Below are positions 35,304 through 49,787 of a stretch of DNA of 64,000 nucleotides, one piece after another. Origin of the DNA: Desulfitobacterium metallireducens DSM 15288 (GTDB taxonomy: Bacteria > Bacillota > Desulfitobacteriia > Desulfitobacteriales > Desulfitobacteriaceae); contig NZ_CP007032.1 of the NCBI RefSeq assembly GCF_000231405.2, positions 1,116,001 to 1,180,000 on the forward strand, given 5' to 3'. Every line of letters starts with the position of its first letter. Positions within the stretch are counted from its first letter, which is position 1. The translations under genes and the position numbers were made by a program. The notes below the pieces were generated by a model. That model saw only the letters and a list, made by a program, of their open reading frames with translations. It made no database searches and was not told where the DNA came from.

Positions 35304-35795
35304 CTAAACTAAGAAACGAATCAATAATTTAGTTCCGATCCAAACCCCTACCAAAATAGCGCCTCCAAAGATCCATCCGGTCAGGGAGCCCGAGGCTATA
35401 CCGTTAAGAAATCCACCAATATTACATCCGTAGGCAATCCTTGCGCCATATCCCATTAAAATTCCACCGAGTAAAGCAGAGATAAAAAATTTTTTCTTGC
35501 GAATTGGGCGAAAACGAGCTTGTGAAGCTATTAGAGTTGACCAAAAGGCACCTAATACGACTCCAAGATTTAAATATGTTCCATCCAAGGATAATAAGTC
35601 ACTAAAGGTAAAATAACTTTCTTTAGCTAGGCCTATCTTAAAGGCGAACCAAAGCGCCCATTCTTCGATATTGAGTGTTACGCCCCAGGGACATTGCCGT
35701 ACATAGAGAATGATGATATTTAGAAACGCAAGAATTATAGCTCCAACCCAATAAGGCCAGGGACCATGCGAAAAGATCTTCCAGAACGATTTCAT
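35304..35795 (-). CDS. YeeE/YedE-family membrane protein (short, second copy)
   Basis: This 163-residue protein has about four helices and the family motif GYGARIAYGCNIGGFLNG, in which the Cys is one of the thiosulfate-relay residues known in TsuA. It is about half the length of E. coli YeeE (about 350), so it probably pairs with the other short copy. ATG 35795 (minus) is chosen; GTG 35804 is possible. Last gene of a three-gene set with a TusA-like gene. Confidence 0.85.
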   Translation of the reverse strand: MKSFWKIFSHGPWPYWVGAIILAFLNIIILYVRQCPWGVTLNIEEWALWFAFKIGLAKESYFTFSDLLSLDGTYLNLGVVLGAFWSTLIASQARFRPIRKKKFFISALLGGILMGYGARIAYGCNIGGFLNGIASGSLTGWIFGGAILVGVWIGTKLLIRFLV

Positions 35796-35811
35796 AATAA
35801 TCACATTCTTT

Positions 35812-36042
35812 CTACGTGTGTGTTTTCGTAAGCTCCAAATGCCAAATTCCATTATCTATCTCAGTCTCTTCAATCATATATTTATTTTTCTTAGCCCATA
35901 CGACAATTCCTTGTGAAGTGCAACTATGTTCTGTTTCCATAATCAGCATATCTCCAATTGCCATAGTTTTAAGCTTTTTCTGGGCCTTTATCAAAGGGAT
36001 CGGGCACATTTCCCCCCAAATTTCTAATCGATACTGTTCCAT
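35812..36042 (-). CDS. TusA/YeeD-family sulfur carrier protein
   Basis: This 76-residue protein carries the CPxP motif (EMCPIPLIKAQKKL), whose Cys accepts persulfide sulfur. In E. coli the analogous YeeD (TsuB) works with YeeE in thiosulfate uptake. ATG 36042 (minus) is behind GTAGGTGA; GTG 36051 is possible. It sits between two YeeE-like genes, and the spacing shows one transcript. Confidence 0.9.
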   Translation of the reverse strand: MEQYRLEIWGEMCPIPLIKAQKKLKTMAIGDMLIMETEHSCTSQGIVVWAKKNKYMIEETEIDNGIWHLELTKTHT

Positions 36043-36051
36043 GTCAATCAC

Positions 36052-36669
36052 CTACTCCCCAAGTTGTTTATGTTGCCACCATTTAGCCAATTTCCAAAGG
36101 CCCGCTAGGATTAAAAGCTCAATAATCAGGGTCGGAATCCAACCAAGAAGAGCAGGAATAAAAATTCCAGGCCATTCTCCGAAGGTTCCCTGCCAAAAAG
36201 ATCGCGTATTTTTTCCTGCGAAGGCTCCGATGAGCACACCCACGAGAGCGAGCATTTGCATTTCAAAACCTTCACCAATCCGCATCAGTATTCCTGAGAT
36301 ACAACCGCCGGCAAGAACCATTCCTATTCCGAAAAGGATTCCGCCAACGATCGTTGCGAGTCCGAATGGAAGAATAAACAAGGTAAGCGAGTAATGAGTG
36401 TTTTGACTAATTTGATATACAATGGCAAAGCCAATAATACTTAGTCCTATTAATAAAATAACGGATCGAGTTATTTCTGTAATTCCTGTAATCATCGGGT
36501 CGCGAAAAGCAGCCGTAAAGCAGAAACGTGATTTTTGAAGAGTATAACCTATAGCTGTGCCTAAAGCGAAAATAAGAGCAATCTTAACGCTAAACTGCAA
36601 TAATGTAAGGAAAAACATAAACATAAATACTGAATAAGCAAGATTCCATTTACGTTGTGATTTTACCAT
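36052..36669 (-). CDS. YeeE/YedE-family membrane protein (short, first copy)
   Basis: This 205-residue protein has about five helices. Two conserved cysteine sites are visible: KSRFCFTAAFRD and LAGGCISGILMRIGEG, both like the thiosulfate path of TsuA. With the second short copy it would make up a complete YeeE-size unit. The first gene of yeeE-tusA-yeeE on the minus strand; the direction runs away from the rRNA operon. Confidence 0.87.
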   Translation of the reverse strand: MVKSQRKWNLAYSVFMFMFFLTLLQFSVKIALIFALGTAIGYTLQKSRFCFTAAFRDPMITGITEITRSVILLIGLSIIGFAIVYQISQNTHYSLTLFILPFGLATIVGGILFGIGMVLAGGCISGILMRIGEGFEMQMLALVGVLIGAFAGKNTRSFWQGTFGEWPGIFIPALLGWIPTLIIELLILAGLWKLAKWWQHKQLGE

Positions 36670-36936
36670 GCTGTTTCCTCACTTTAATTAGTGTAAGCTT
36701 TCACGTAAAGAATAGCATTATAGAATTGTGCTTGTCAATTAATTACGGGGAAGATATGTTTACTGGATTTCTCTAAAAGTATATATAAATAGGTTGGTTC
36801 AAAGATGAAACAAGCATTCTTGCTTAAGAGTGGAAGTCCTCAGCCTAGGTACTAGGAGCAACCCTGCAGTTATTGAATGACCTGCCATATATTTTGAGTA
36901 GTAAATTAGTTAGAAATCGACATAATAAACTTTATG
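36670..36936. other. Intergenic region upstream of rRNA promoters
   Basis: This stretch must contain the minus-strand promoter for the YeeE set. I see no gene and no recognisable RNA element. Confidence 0.4.
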
Positions 36937-36965
36937 TTGACACATAGTATTCCCTATGGTATTCT
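36937..36965 (+). promoter_or_regulatory. rRNA operon promoter P1
   Basis: TTGACA (36937-36942) and TATTCT (36960-36965) are separated by 17 bases, about 310 bases before 16S. Confidence 0.65.
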
Positions 36966-37120
36966 AATTGAGCGCTAAGGGACAGCCGTTCCGAAGCCGG
37001 CAGAAATGCTGGCAAGTGCATGGGGGCTTAGAAATGACACTTGACTCGGTAGAGAGAAAATGTTAATCTAAGAATCCACGCAGACGGGCTTCAAATGAAG
37101 TTCAGAAGCGAAAAAGGCAC

Positions 37121-37150
37121 TTGACTCGAGAGAGTCAATCTGACTAAAAT
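37121..37150 (+). promoter_or_regulatory. Possible second rRNA promoter
   Basis: TTGACT (37121-37126) and TAAAAT (37145-37150) are spaced by 18 bases. The sequence CACTTGACTCG also occurs at 37038-37048 with a weaker -10. The leader further holds TCTTTGAAAACTAAAC (about 37191), resembling an antitermination box repeated in the 16S-23S spacer. Confidence 0.45.
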
Positions 37151-37275
37151 AAATAACTGTCGCGAGTGATTGCGACGACAAAGATTGGTCTTTGAAAACT
37201 AAACAACAAGGAACAGCCAAGTGACTCGTTAAAGAGTTTGAGATGAATTTGAGCAATCAAATTTTCTTCATAAAT

Positions 37276-42112
<4,837 letters not shown>

Positions 42113-42216
42113 TGAGCCATGAAGGTTGAAACTGATGACTTGAAGAAAAACGAAAAGATCTGTGTAGTTTTGAAGGAACAGAAAGCTCTGAAAAGAGCCC
42201 TGAAAACTTCAAACGA

Positions 42217-42332
<116 letters not shown>

Positions 42333-42335
42333 TAA

Positions 42336-42382
42336 GCAAAAGCAGAGAGACTATCTTAATTGATGGTCTCTTTGCTTTTTTC
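42336..42382 (+). terminator. rRNA operon terminator
   Basis: AGCAAAAGCAGAGAGACTATC and GATGGTCTCTTTGCTTTTTT form a long stem with a T run. Confidence 0.9.
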
Positions 42383-42452
42383 TTTTTACTGCGTGAAAAC
42401 TCAATTGTGCCTGATATCTGAGGATGTTGGATACGTACGCATTTAAATGAGA

Positions 42453-42635
42453 TTATATTTGAATTGAAAAGCTCAAATATGTAACAGTGTTTTGTCCATT
42501 TATATATTGCATGTTGCAAAGATTAGCTAAAATCGTTACATCGATACAATAAGCTTCTAAAGATAAGATTGCTTTATCTGGAAATCTGCACGGCTTATTT
42601 GAAATTAGAAATTTCAATGCATTCATGAAATCCAT
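42453..42635 (-). CDS. Short possible protein, unknown
   Basis: A 60-residue minus-strand frame with a fair ribosome site (GAGAGGAAA about 8 bases before ATG). I recognise no family. Adjacent frames also look protein-like (CSREEIQNGFHECIEIS), so this could be a decayed regulator gene divergent from the MFS exporter. The coding status is uncertain. Confidence 0.25.
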   Translation of the reverse strand: MDFMNALKFLISNKPCRFPDKAILSLEAYCIDVTILANLCNMQYINGQNTVTYLSFSIQI

Positions 42636-42675
42636 TTTGAATTTCCTCTCGTGAACATTCTATTAAACCCGTTAC

Positions 42676-42719
42676 AGAGAAAGATCTACGTTGCGAGAGC
42701 GTAGCTCTTTCTCTATAAT
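42676..42719 (+). promoter_or_regulatory. Exporter promoter embedded in a palindrome (likely operator)
   Basis: Arms 42676-42690 and 42700-42714 form a 15-bp inverted repeat with one mismatch and a 9-base centre. TTGCGA (42691-42696) and TATAAT (42714-42719) are 17 bases apart, so the promoter lies within the palindrome. That layout is typical of repression of drug-exporter genes. Confidence 0.6.
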
Positions 42720-42775
42720 GAACTAGAAGCATTTAATTCTGAGTTTAATGGATTGACAGAGAGGTAAAAAGTATA

Positions 42776-44260
42776 TTGGAGATTCAACGACAAACAAAAC
42801 GCGGCTTTATATTAGTTAGTATTATGTTGGCTATGTTTATGGCTGCAATCGAAGGAACTATTATAGCGACAGCTATGCCGAATATCGTTGCTGAGCTTGG
42901 GGGATTTTCTCTCTTTAGTTGGGTATTTTCTGTGTTTTTACTGGCTCAAGCAGTGACGATTCCGCTTTATGGAAAGTTTGCAGATATTTATGGCAGAAAA
43001 CCAGTGTTTACTATTGGAATAATTATTTTTATCATTGGCTCCTTTCTTTGTGGTTTCGCAAAAACTATGCAGACGCTAATCCTCTTCCGACTCGTTCAAG
43101 GTCTAGGGGCTGGGGCAATCCAGTCTATTGCTATGACAATTGTAGGGGATATCTATTCGCTTAAAGAACGTGCAAAAGTCCAGGGTTATATTTCCAGCGT
43201 TTGGGGATTCGCTTCCATCTTCGGACCGGCTTTAGGTGCTTTTTTTGTACAGTATATTCACTGGGCTTGGGTATTCTGGGTAAATATCCCGATCGGGATC
43301 TTTGCTGCTTTAGGGATTGTTGTTTTCCTTAAAGAGGATATTCAGATGCAACCTCATGAGATCGACTATCTTGGCTCAATCTACATTTTTATTTCCATTA
43401 GCGTGTTGATGATTGTTTTAATACAAGCAGGAACAGTATGGAAATGGTTGTCTCCTCAAGTGCTGTCAATGTTTGTAGCTTTCGGAGTAGGTATAACGCT
43501 TTTTATTTTCCAAGAGAAAATAGCAAGTGAGCCTATTATTAAGCTCGAGCTCTGGAGAGATCCAGCAATTCTTATTTCAAATATTGCAACGTTGACCACC
43601 GGCATTGTCCTAATTGGTATTTCGTCCTTTTTACCTACTTATGTTCAAGGCGTGATGAACCAGTCGGCGTTAATTGCAGGGTTTAGCTTAGGCGTTATGT
43701 CAATTGGATGGTTAATTTCAGCCGCGTTAGCAGGTAAATTCGTGCTAAAATATGGTTTTAGGAAGATCGCGCTCTGGGGCGGAATCTGGATTGTATCTGG
43801 AAGTATATTTTTTGTAAATATAATGCCAAATAGAGGCTGGGTTTGGGGAGCAATTGGGTCATTTCTTATTGGAATTGGTATGGGGTTTACCCGGACTGTA
43901 TTTATAGTTGCCATCCAAGATAGTGTGGGATGGGAGGATCGTGGTGTCGCAACAGCTTCGAATATGTTTATGAATATTTTAGGGAATACAATCGGTGCAG
44001 CATTATTGGGCGGGATTTTGAACATGCGATTACTCAGTTATTTTAAAAGCATCTCCGCGGGACAATATTCTTTAGATCTGAATGTTGTAAATACACTCCT
44101 CGATGAGACTAAGAGGAGTCAATTACCACAGGAGCTCATTCAACAGATTACAACGGGCCTCTCTTTATCTCTTAAAAATGTATTTTGGGGAGTGCTTTTT
44201 TTTAGCGTTGTAAGTTTATTTCTTATCTTCCTTTTGCCTCAACATAAGGTGGAAAGTTGA
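42776..44260 (+). CDS. MFS drug exporter of the EmrB/QacA (DHA2, 14-helix) type
   Basis: This 494-residue proton-driven exporter has 14 or so hydrophobic helices. Family motifs are FMAAIEGTIIATAMPNIVAEL in helix 1 (motif D1-like), GKFADIYGRKPVF (motif A), LFRLVQGLGAGAIQSIA (motif B) and GFASIFGPALGAFF (motif C). TTG 42776 follows AGAGGT. The substrate cannot be named. A palindrome over its promoter points to control by a local repressor, which is not in the window as an intact gene. Confidence 0.9.
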   Translation: MEIQRQTKRGFILVSIMLAMFMAAIEGTIIATAMPNIVAELGGFSLFSWVFSVFLLAQAVTIPLYGKFADIYGRKPVFTIGIIIFIIGSFLCGFAKTMQTLILFRLVQGLGAGAIQSIAMTIVGDIYSLKERAKVQGYISSVWGFASIFGPALGAFFVQYIHWAWVFWVNIPIGIFAALGIVVFLKEDIQMQPHEIDYLGSIYIFISISVLMIVLIQAGTVWKWLSPQVLSMFVAFGVGITLFIFQEKIASEPIIKLELWRDPAILISNIATLTTGIVLIGISSFLPTYVQGVMNQSALIAGFSLGVMSIGWLISAALAGKFVLKYGFRKIALWGGIWIVSGSIFFVNIMPNRGWVWGAIGSFLIGIGMGFTRTVFIVAIQDSVGWEDRGVATASNMFMNILGNTIGAALLGGILNMRLLSYFKSISAGQYSLDLNVVNTLLDETKRSQLPQELIQQITTGLSLSLKNVFWGVLFFSVVSLFLIFLLPQHKVES

Positions 44261-44392
44261 TGATATACTTGCCAAGTCTGCTATTTAATGTATTATTTAA
44301 CAAGAGGAATTTATGTTAAAATATCGAAGTTACTGACATGATCGTAGTTATAGTATGAAAACTGTTTGTTTTGAGTAAAGGATGGGTGTTTT

Positions 44393-46294
44393 TTGTCTAC
44401 GAATAATGATAACCTTGCTTATAATTCAGGAGAAATCGGGCAAGCTCCGTTACTACCTTCTTCACGGAAAAGAGAAATTGACTTCAAAGCGAAGTTAGCC
44501 TTTTTCCTTAAAGATGGGCTTTTCTTTTTCATGGTTATTTCACTTTTGCTTAAATCTATTCTTTTTATTGGTTTAGTCAATAATAATGGGACAAACTTTA
44601 GTGCATTACATGCATTTAAGAGTTTTAGTTCCCCCCCCCCACTTAGTGTTTATGTTTTCTTCATCGTTATTTTTCTTAGCTTTACCTATTTATTTAAAGG
44701 TAAACGTCATTACTGGGCTTTATTGAGTATTGATTTTGTTATCTCCTTATTTCTCATCGTCGATTTAATGTATTTTCGTGGGTTTGGTAGTTTTCTTACG
44801 CCTTTTCTATTGAGTCAATCATCTAATTTGGATAATCTTTTCTCGTCGATTATTTCCATGCTCCGCCCAGTTGATCTGCTATTTGTTGTCGATTTGCTTG
44901 TTTTAGGGGTGATTGGTCTCCGCGTACGTAATCTTTATGCCCGTGCGGAAAGAAGCTTTTTATTGTGTTTCTTTTTACTTGGTGTCTCGATTTCTGGTAT
45001 TTATTATCAACATGTTCATCTAGATATCAAAGGGAACGGTGACACGATGCTTTTCAGAGTAGCCTGGGCGCCGAATCAAACGTTAACGAACTTATCCCCT
45101 TTGGGGTATCACCTTTATGACCTTTACAATTACTACGAGGATACGAAACCGTATACGTTTACGGTTCAAGAAAGTGAACAGCTCAAAACCTGGTTTGATG
45201 AAAAGCAGGAAAATTTACCTCCTAACCAGTATGCAGGGCTTTACAAGGGGGAAAATCTGCTCGTCATTCAGGTTGAGTCCCTGGAAAACTCCGTTATTAA
45301 TCAAAGGGTTAATGGACAAGAAATCACACCAAATCTGAATAAACTTCTAAGTAATAGCTTATATTTCTCGAATTACTATGAGCAAGTCTATAACGGGAAT
45401 AGTTCCGATGCAGAATTGATGACGAATACTTCAGTTTATCCCGCTCGAAAAGGGGCAACGTTCTTCCGTTTTCCTCAGAACACCTATAATTCGTTGCCAA
45501 AGCTTTTGGAAAGTCAAGGGTATAATACGCAAGCGATCCATGCTGATAAAGGAGCATTATGGAATTGGCAATCCGCACTTCAAGGGATCGGTTTTCAGAA
45601 AACGACGGATGCCTCATACTTCAATCAAGATGAACAAATTGGGTTAGGCGTTAGTGATGGGAGCTATCTCAAACAAGTGGTTCCACTCATTACTGAAAAG
45701 AAATACCCCTTCTACACCTTTATGGTGACGTTATCTAGCCATAGCCCTTTTGAGCTCCCGGAAAAGTTTCAAACGATGGATCTTGATGAGAAGTTGAATA
45801 AGACGAAGTTAGGGGGCTATTTTCAAAGTATTCATTATACGGATGAGCAACTGGGGACATTTCTGACAACGCTAGAGGAGAAAGGAATCTTAGAGAATAC
45901 CACCATCGCAATTTACGGAGATCACACTGGAGTGCATAAGTACTACGATAACGAAGTTCAAGCAATAGAAGACCCTGAAAGTTGGTATCTAGATAATTCC
46001 AAACGTATACCCTTGATCATTTATCATAAGGGGTTGACCGGTCAGGAGATTAAGACTACGGGTGGACAAATTGATCTTTTACCTACATTAGCTTATCTTA
46101 TGGGGATTCCAGAGGATAAATACAGTCAAACAGCGTTCGGGCGGAATCTGCTGAATACTCAAAAGGATTTTGCAATCCTCGCCAACGGAGAATATAAAGG
46201 AACACCTGTTTCGGTAGAAGAACAAAATCAGGAGATTCAAGGAATAGCTCTTGCAGATTTGATCCTCCGAAGTAATTATTTAAAAGACAAATGA
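44393..46294 (+). CDS. Lipoteichoic acid synthase-like membrane sulfatase-family enzyme
   Basis: This 633-residue protein has five N-terminal membrane helices (to about residue 210) and an outer sulfatase/alkaline phosphatase-type domain like LtaS. NLLVIQVESLENSVIN holds a metal-binding Glu, TPNLNKLL follows, and NGNSSDAELMTNTSVYP contains the region of the nucleophile, Ser/Thr. IYGDHTG is the C-terminal metal site. It should use phosphatidylglycerol to build a glycerol-phosphate polymer. TTG 44393 has AAAGGATGGG upstream. A run of ten C (44631-44640) in the membrane part keeps frame here but is slippage-prone. Confidence 0.9.
   Translation: MSTNNDNLAYNSGEIGQAPLLPSSRKREIDFKAKLAFFLKDGLFFFMVISLLLKSILFIGLVNNNGTNFSALHAFKSFSSPPPLSVYVFFIVIFLSFTYLFKGKRHYWALLSIDFVISLFLIVDLMYFRGFGSFLTPFLLSQSSNLDNLFSSIISMLRPVDLLFVVDLLVLGVIGLRVRNLYARAERSFLLCFFLLGVSISGIYYQHVHLDIKGNGDTMLFRVAWAPNQTLTNLSPLGYHLYDLYNYYEDTKPYTFTVQESEQLKTWFDEKQENLPPNQYAGLYKGENLLVIQVESLENSVINQRVNGQEITPNLNKLLSNSLYFSNYYEQVYNGNSSDAELMTNTSVYPARKGATFFRFPQNTYNSLPKLLESQGYNTQAIHADKGALWNWQSALQGIGFQKTTDASYFNQDEQIGLGVSDGSYLKQVVPLITEKKYPFYTFMVTLSSHSPFELPEKFQTMDLDEKLNKTKLGGYFQSIHYTDEQLGTFLTTLEEKGILENTTIAIYGDHTGVHKYYDNEVQAIEDPESWYLDNSKRIPLIIYHKGLTGQEIKTTGGQIDLLPTLAYLMGIPEDKYSQTAFGRNLLNTQKDFAILANGEYKGTPVSVEEQNQEIQGIALADLILRSNYLKDK
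44631..44640 (+). repeat. Homopolymer of ten C within the LTA-synthase-like gene
   Basis: It encodes Ser-Pro-Pro-Pro in a membrane-domain loop (FSSPPPLSV). Gain or loss of one C would shift the frame and end the protein after about 80 residues plus a short tail. Confidence 0.9.
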
Positions 46295-46411
46295 TTTGTA
46301 TGTTTATGACATAAGCCTTCCATAATATAAAAGAAACTTACTTCAGGTTGAGTTTTCAACTCTAACCAAAAGTGGAGTTAAGGGATATGGAGATGAAGGA
46401 GTGTCATACTC

Positions 46412-47107
46412 ATGCTAAAAAATAATGAGGGCTTTGAGGAAGAGTCAAAAAATCCGGAAGTACAAAATCTCAAAGAGTTAGGACAAATTCGAATACCGGA
46501 ACCTGCTGAAAATATCTATTGTTTAACCGTAGTTGGGCAAATTGAAGGACATCAGATTTTACCCGCACAATCTAAGGCGACGAAGTATGAACATGTGATT
46601 CCTCAACTAGTTGCAGTTGAGCAAAATCCAAAGATTGAAGGAATTTTGCTCATCTTAAATACAGCTGGGGGAGACGTTGAAGCAGGTTTAGCTATATCCG
46701 AGTTAGTTAGTAGTCTAAGTAAGCCGAGTGTCTCCTTGGTTCTCGGGGGCGGACATAGCATCGGAATCCCGATTGCTGTTAGTTGTAGTAAGAGCTTCAT
46801 TTCTCCAACCGGAACAATGACTGTTCACCCAATTCGTTATACTGGCTTGGTCATCAACGGTCATCAACAGTTTGAGTATCTTCAAAAAATGCAAGAGCGG
46901 ATTAATAGCTTTATTGTCCAGCATTCGAAAGTATCAGAAGAAGATCTGAAGAAATTGATGTTTGCGACAGGTGAACTAGCTCAGGATATTGGAACAATTC
47001 TTATTGGGCAAGATGCTGTTGATGTTGGGTTGATTGATGCTGTCGGGGGGCTGAAAGAAGCTTATGCAGAAATGAAGCGTTTAATTGAGGTCCAAAAGAC
47101 GAATTAG
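46412..47107 (+). CDS. tepA: ClpP-class protease TepA (YmfB-like)
   Basis: This 231-residue protein resembles B. subtilis TepA, a ClpP/SppA-like serine protease that helps translocation and spore-related proteolysis. It shows LTVVGQIEGHQ, ILLILNTAGGDVEAGLAIS and GGGHSIGIPIAVS (catalytic Ser in GGGHS), then HPIRYTG. GAAGGAGTG precedes ATG 46412. In B. subtilis its gene also lies directly before spoIIIE, as here before the FtsK/SpoIIIE gene. Confidence 0.9.
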   Translation: MLKNNEGFEEESKNPEVQNLKELGQIRIPEPAENIYCLTVVGQIEGHQILPAQSKATKYEHVIPQLVAVEQNPKIEGILLILNTAGGDVEAGLAISELVSSLSKPSVSLVLGGGHSIGIPIAVSCSKSFISPTGTMTVHPIRYTGLVINGHQQFEYLQKMQERINSFIVQHSKVSEEDLKKLMFATGELAQDIGTILIGQDAVDVGLIDAVGGLKEAYAEMKRLIEVQKTN

Positions 47108-47113
47108 AAATCA

Positions 47114-47146
47114 AGAAAAAGCGGGCATAAGTTCCCGCTTTTTCGT
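47114..47146 (+). terminator. Terminator behind tepA
   Basis: GAAAAAGCGGG and CCCGCTTTTTC form a stem with a 7-8-base loop and a T-rich 3' arm. Confidence 0.85.
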
Positions 47147-47310
47147 TCTATAAAGCGTCGAAAACTATACATAAGTGAAGTTTCTATATTATACTAATAA
47201 GAGATAATAAACGTATAGGAAAAAAATGGATAAAACAAAAGGGATACTCAATTGTGTAGAGAAAAGTATTAATTTAGAACTAAGAAATCAGAAGGTGTGG
47301 GGGATTATTT

Positions 47311-49722
47311 GTGGCGAAGAGAAAAACACCACGCCGCACGGTAAAGAAAATGCCAACGATTAAGGAAACTGTACAGCATGAAGTCGTTGGAATATTGGCT
47401 TTGGGCATGGCAACACTGGGAATTGTCATGCTCTATTCAGGACCGAGCGGATTTATGGGTGAAAAGTTAAAATATGCCCTTACTGTTTTTGCAGGCGGGG
47501 GTAGGATTTGGGTGCTTATTCTGCTCGGACTTTGGGGTATCGCTTATATGAATCGGCGTCATCTTGATAATAGATGGCGTATCGGTGGCGTACTCCTGCT
47601 TTGGCTTGTACTAGAGGGAATTCTCCATTTTCAGCTTCCGGGAGTAGAAGCCTTTTCTAGAGCTGATCTTTGGCAAGCGGGCAAAAGTGGACTAGGTGGA
47701 GGAATCGTTGGTGCCGGGATTGCTATTCTCTTGAAATCCTCGGTTGGGATCGCTGGAGGCTATGTTATCTTGATCATGTTTTCTTTGATCGGTGCTCTGC
47801 TTGTCACGAATCGTTCTTTAATTGGTGGGGTTCAGGAAGCGAAGCAGATCGCTAAGCAAATGGGACAGTGGGTCAAGGAACAGGTCCAAGAATTTGTCTG
47901 CGTGGTTCAAGATCCGGAGCCCGATGAAAAGCAAGAAGGTCAACAGGAACCAGATGCATCCGTGAAAAAGAACATGAAAAAGATCATTAAGAAAAAGGAA
48001 ATTAAGGATGAGATTATTTCCACCAAAGTTCTTGATCCTGATGTTGTAGAACGCCCCCTTATTATTCAAACATTACAAGACAGACCTGATTTTCAAGATA
48101 TCGAAATAGATACAAAAAATTTAGAAGGAGTAGAACTTGCACAATCTAGTTTTGCTTTTTCATCAAAACAGGGCCAAGAACAAGAAGGGGAAGAGAAGAA
48201 TCATCGTCAGGGGGAAATTCTGCCTCCGGGAAAATTGACGAGTACCCCCATTTCGCGACAGGTTCAAAAAGATAATACAACATACCAATTACCAAACTTT
48301 ACGTTGTTAGAGAAGTCTTTAAAAGTTAAAAACCCACGCATCAATAAGGACTTAGCGGATAATGTTAAGATCCTTGAAGATACACTAGGAAGCTTCGGAG
48401 TGAAGGTGAAAGTCACACATGTTACTCAGGGACCTGCTATTACCCGCTATGAAGCGCAACCCGCACCAGGGGTGAAGGTGAGTCGGATTACGAGCCTTGC
48501 CGATGATATAGCCTTGAGTTTGGCCTCATCTGACGTTCGGATTGAAGCTCCAGTTCCCGGAAAATCTGTTGTCGGAATCGAAGTGCCGAATCGAGAGATT
48601 GCCATGGTCCATTTTCGAGAAGTCCTGGAGACTCCAGAATTTCAAAATGCCAAGGGGAAATTATCAGTGGCTTTGGGAAAAGATATCACAGGAACCCCAA
48701 TCATTGCTGATTTAACTAAAATGCCTCATTTACTAATTGCAGGTGCGACCGGGTCCGGAAAATCGGTTTGCGTGAATACGTTAATTAACAGTATTTTATT
48801 TAAGGCCCGTCCTGATGAGGTTAAATTTTTACTTGTGGATCCTAAAATGGTAGAACTTACAAATTATAATGGCGTTCCTCATCTGATCGCCCCTGTCGTA
48901 ACCGATCCAAAGAAAGCAGCAGGTGCTCTGAAATGGATCGTTACGGAAATGGAAACACGCTATGAGTTGTTTGCATCCTCAGGTGTGCGTGATATCGTTC
49001 GCTATAATTTTCTAAAAACCCAAGAAAAAAAAGAGGATGCTCCTCCCTTACCTTATGTGGTCGTGATTATTGATGAGCTTGCTGATTTAATGATGGTTGC
49101 CCCGGGTGATGTTGAGGATTCAATTTGTCGGTTGGCTCAGATGGCGAGGGCGGCAGGTATTCATCTGATTATTGCAACCCAGAGACCTTCAGTCGATGTC
49201 ATTACGGGCTTGATTAAGGCAAATATCCCTTCACGTATCGCCTTTGCCGTTTCTTCGCAGACAGATTCACGAACGATCTTGGATATGAATGGGGCAGAAA
49301 AGTTATTAGGACGTGGTGATATGCTCTATTCGCCTATGGGTTCCAGTAAACCGATACGTGTCCAAGGATGTTTTCTAGCTGACAAAGAAGTGGAAAACGT
49401 GGTTCATTTTTTGCAAAATCAGGCAACCCCTGAATATCAGGAGATCCCTAACATCGAAATAGAGAGTAGTAAAGTTGAAGCAGCAGGAGACGAGTTGTTC
49501 CATCAAGCCTCACTTTTGTTCATCGAGTCGGGTAATGCTTCTGTGTCTCTCTTACAAAGAAGACTCAGAATTGGATATACGCGGGCAGCGCGTCTTATGG
49601 ATTTTTTAGAGGAAAAAGGCGTCGTCGGAGGATATGAGGGTTCTAAACCTCGTGAAGTTCTCTTAACAAGAGGACAATTCGAACAAAAATTTGGTTTAAT
49701 GGAGGAAATTGTCGGTAAATAA
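47311..49722 (+). CDS. ftsK: DNA translocase FtsK/SpoIIIE
   Basis: This 803-residue motor pumps DNA through the division or sporulation septum. It has a basic start, four membrane helices (to about 170), a charged linker (about 190-330) and the motor. Walker A is [14 protein letters not shown], Walker B is [12 protein letters not shown], and [23 protein letters not shown] follows. The C-terminal gamma winged helix (from about 735, [32 protein letters not shown]) reads KOPS/SRS sites. GTG 47311 follows a G-rich site. FtsK versus SpoIIIE cannot be settled from sequence alone. Confidence 0.95.
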   Translation: MAKRKTPRRTVKKMPTIKETVQHEVVGILALGMATLGIVMLYSGPSGFMGEKLKYALTVFAGGGRIWVLILLGLWGIAYMNRRHLDNRWRIGGVLLLWLVLEGILHFQLPGVEAFSRADLWQAGKSGLGGGIVGAGIAILLKSSVGIAGGYVILIMFSLIGALLVTNRSLIGGVQEAKQIAKQMGQWVKEQVQEFVCVVQDPEPDEKQEGQQEPDASVKKNMKKIIKKKEIKDEIISTKVLDPDVVERPLIIQTLQDRPDFQDIEIDTKNLEGVELAQSSFAFSSKQGQEQEGEEKNHRQGEILPPGKLTSTPISRQVQKDNTTYQLPNFTLLEKSLKVKNPRINKDLADNVKILEDTLGSFGVKVKVTHVTQGPAITRYEAQPAPGVKVSRITSLADDIALSLASSDVRIEAPVPGKSVVGIEVPNREIAMVHFREVLETPEFQNAKGKLSVALGKDITGTPIIADLTKMPHLLIAGATGSGKSVCVNTLINSILFKARPDEVKFLLVDPKMVELTNYNGVPHLIAPVVTDPKKAAGALKWIVTEMETRYELFASSGVRDIVRYNFLKTQEKKEDAPPLPYVVVIIDELADLMMVAPGDVEDSICRLAQMARAAGIHLIIATQRPSVDVITGLIKANIPSRIAFAVSSQTDSRTILDMNGAEKLLGRGDMLYSPMGSSKPIRVQGCFLADKEVENVVHFLQNQATPEYQEIPNIEIESSKVEAAGDELFHQASLLFIESGNASVSLLQRRLRIGYTRAARLMDFLEEKGVVGGYEGSKPREVLLTRGQFEQKFGLMEEIVGK

Positions 49723-49787
49723 GTTGCGGATTTAGCGGGTAGGATTTATGATAAAAGAGAATACAGTCTTCCAGAAGGGAATAAAAA

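Noticed and set aside
35816-36394. Plus-strand open frame of about 190 residues across the TusA/YeeE genes
   Set aside because: Antisense to two recognisable genes; the composition (many Ser, Pro, Ile) is that of a reverse-strand shadow.
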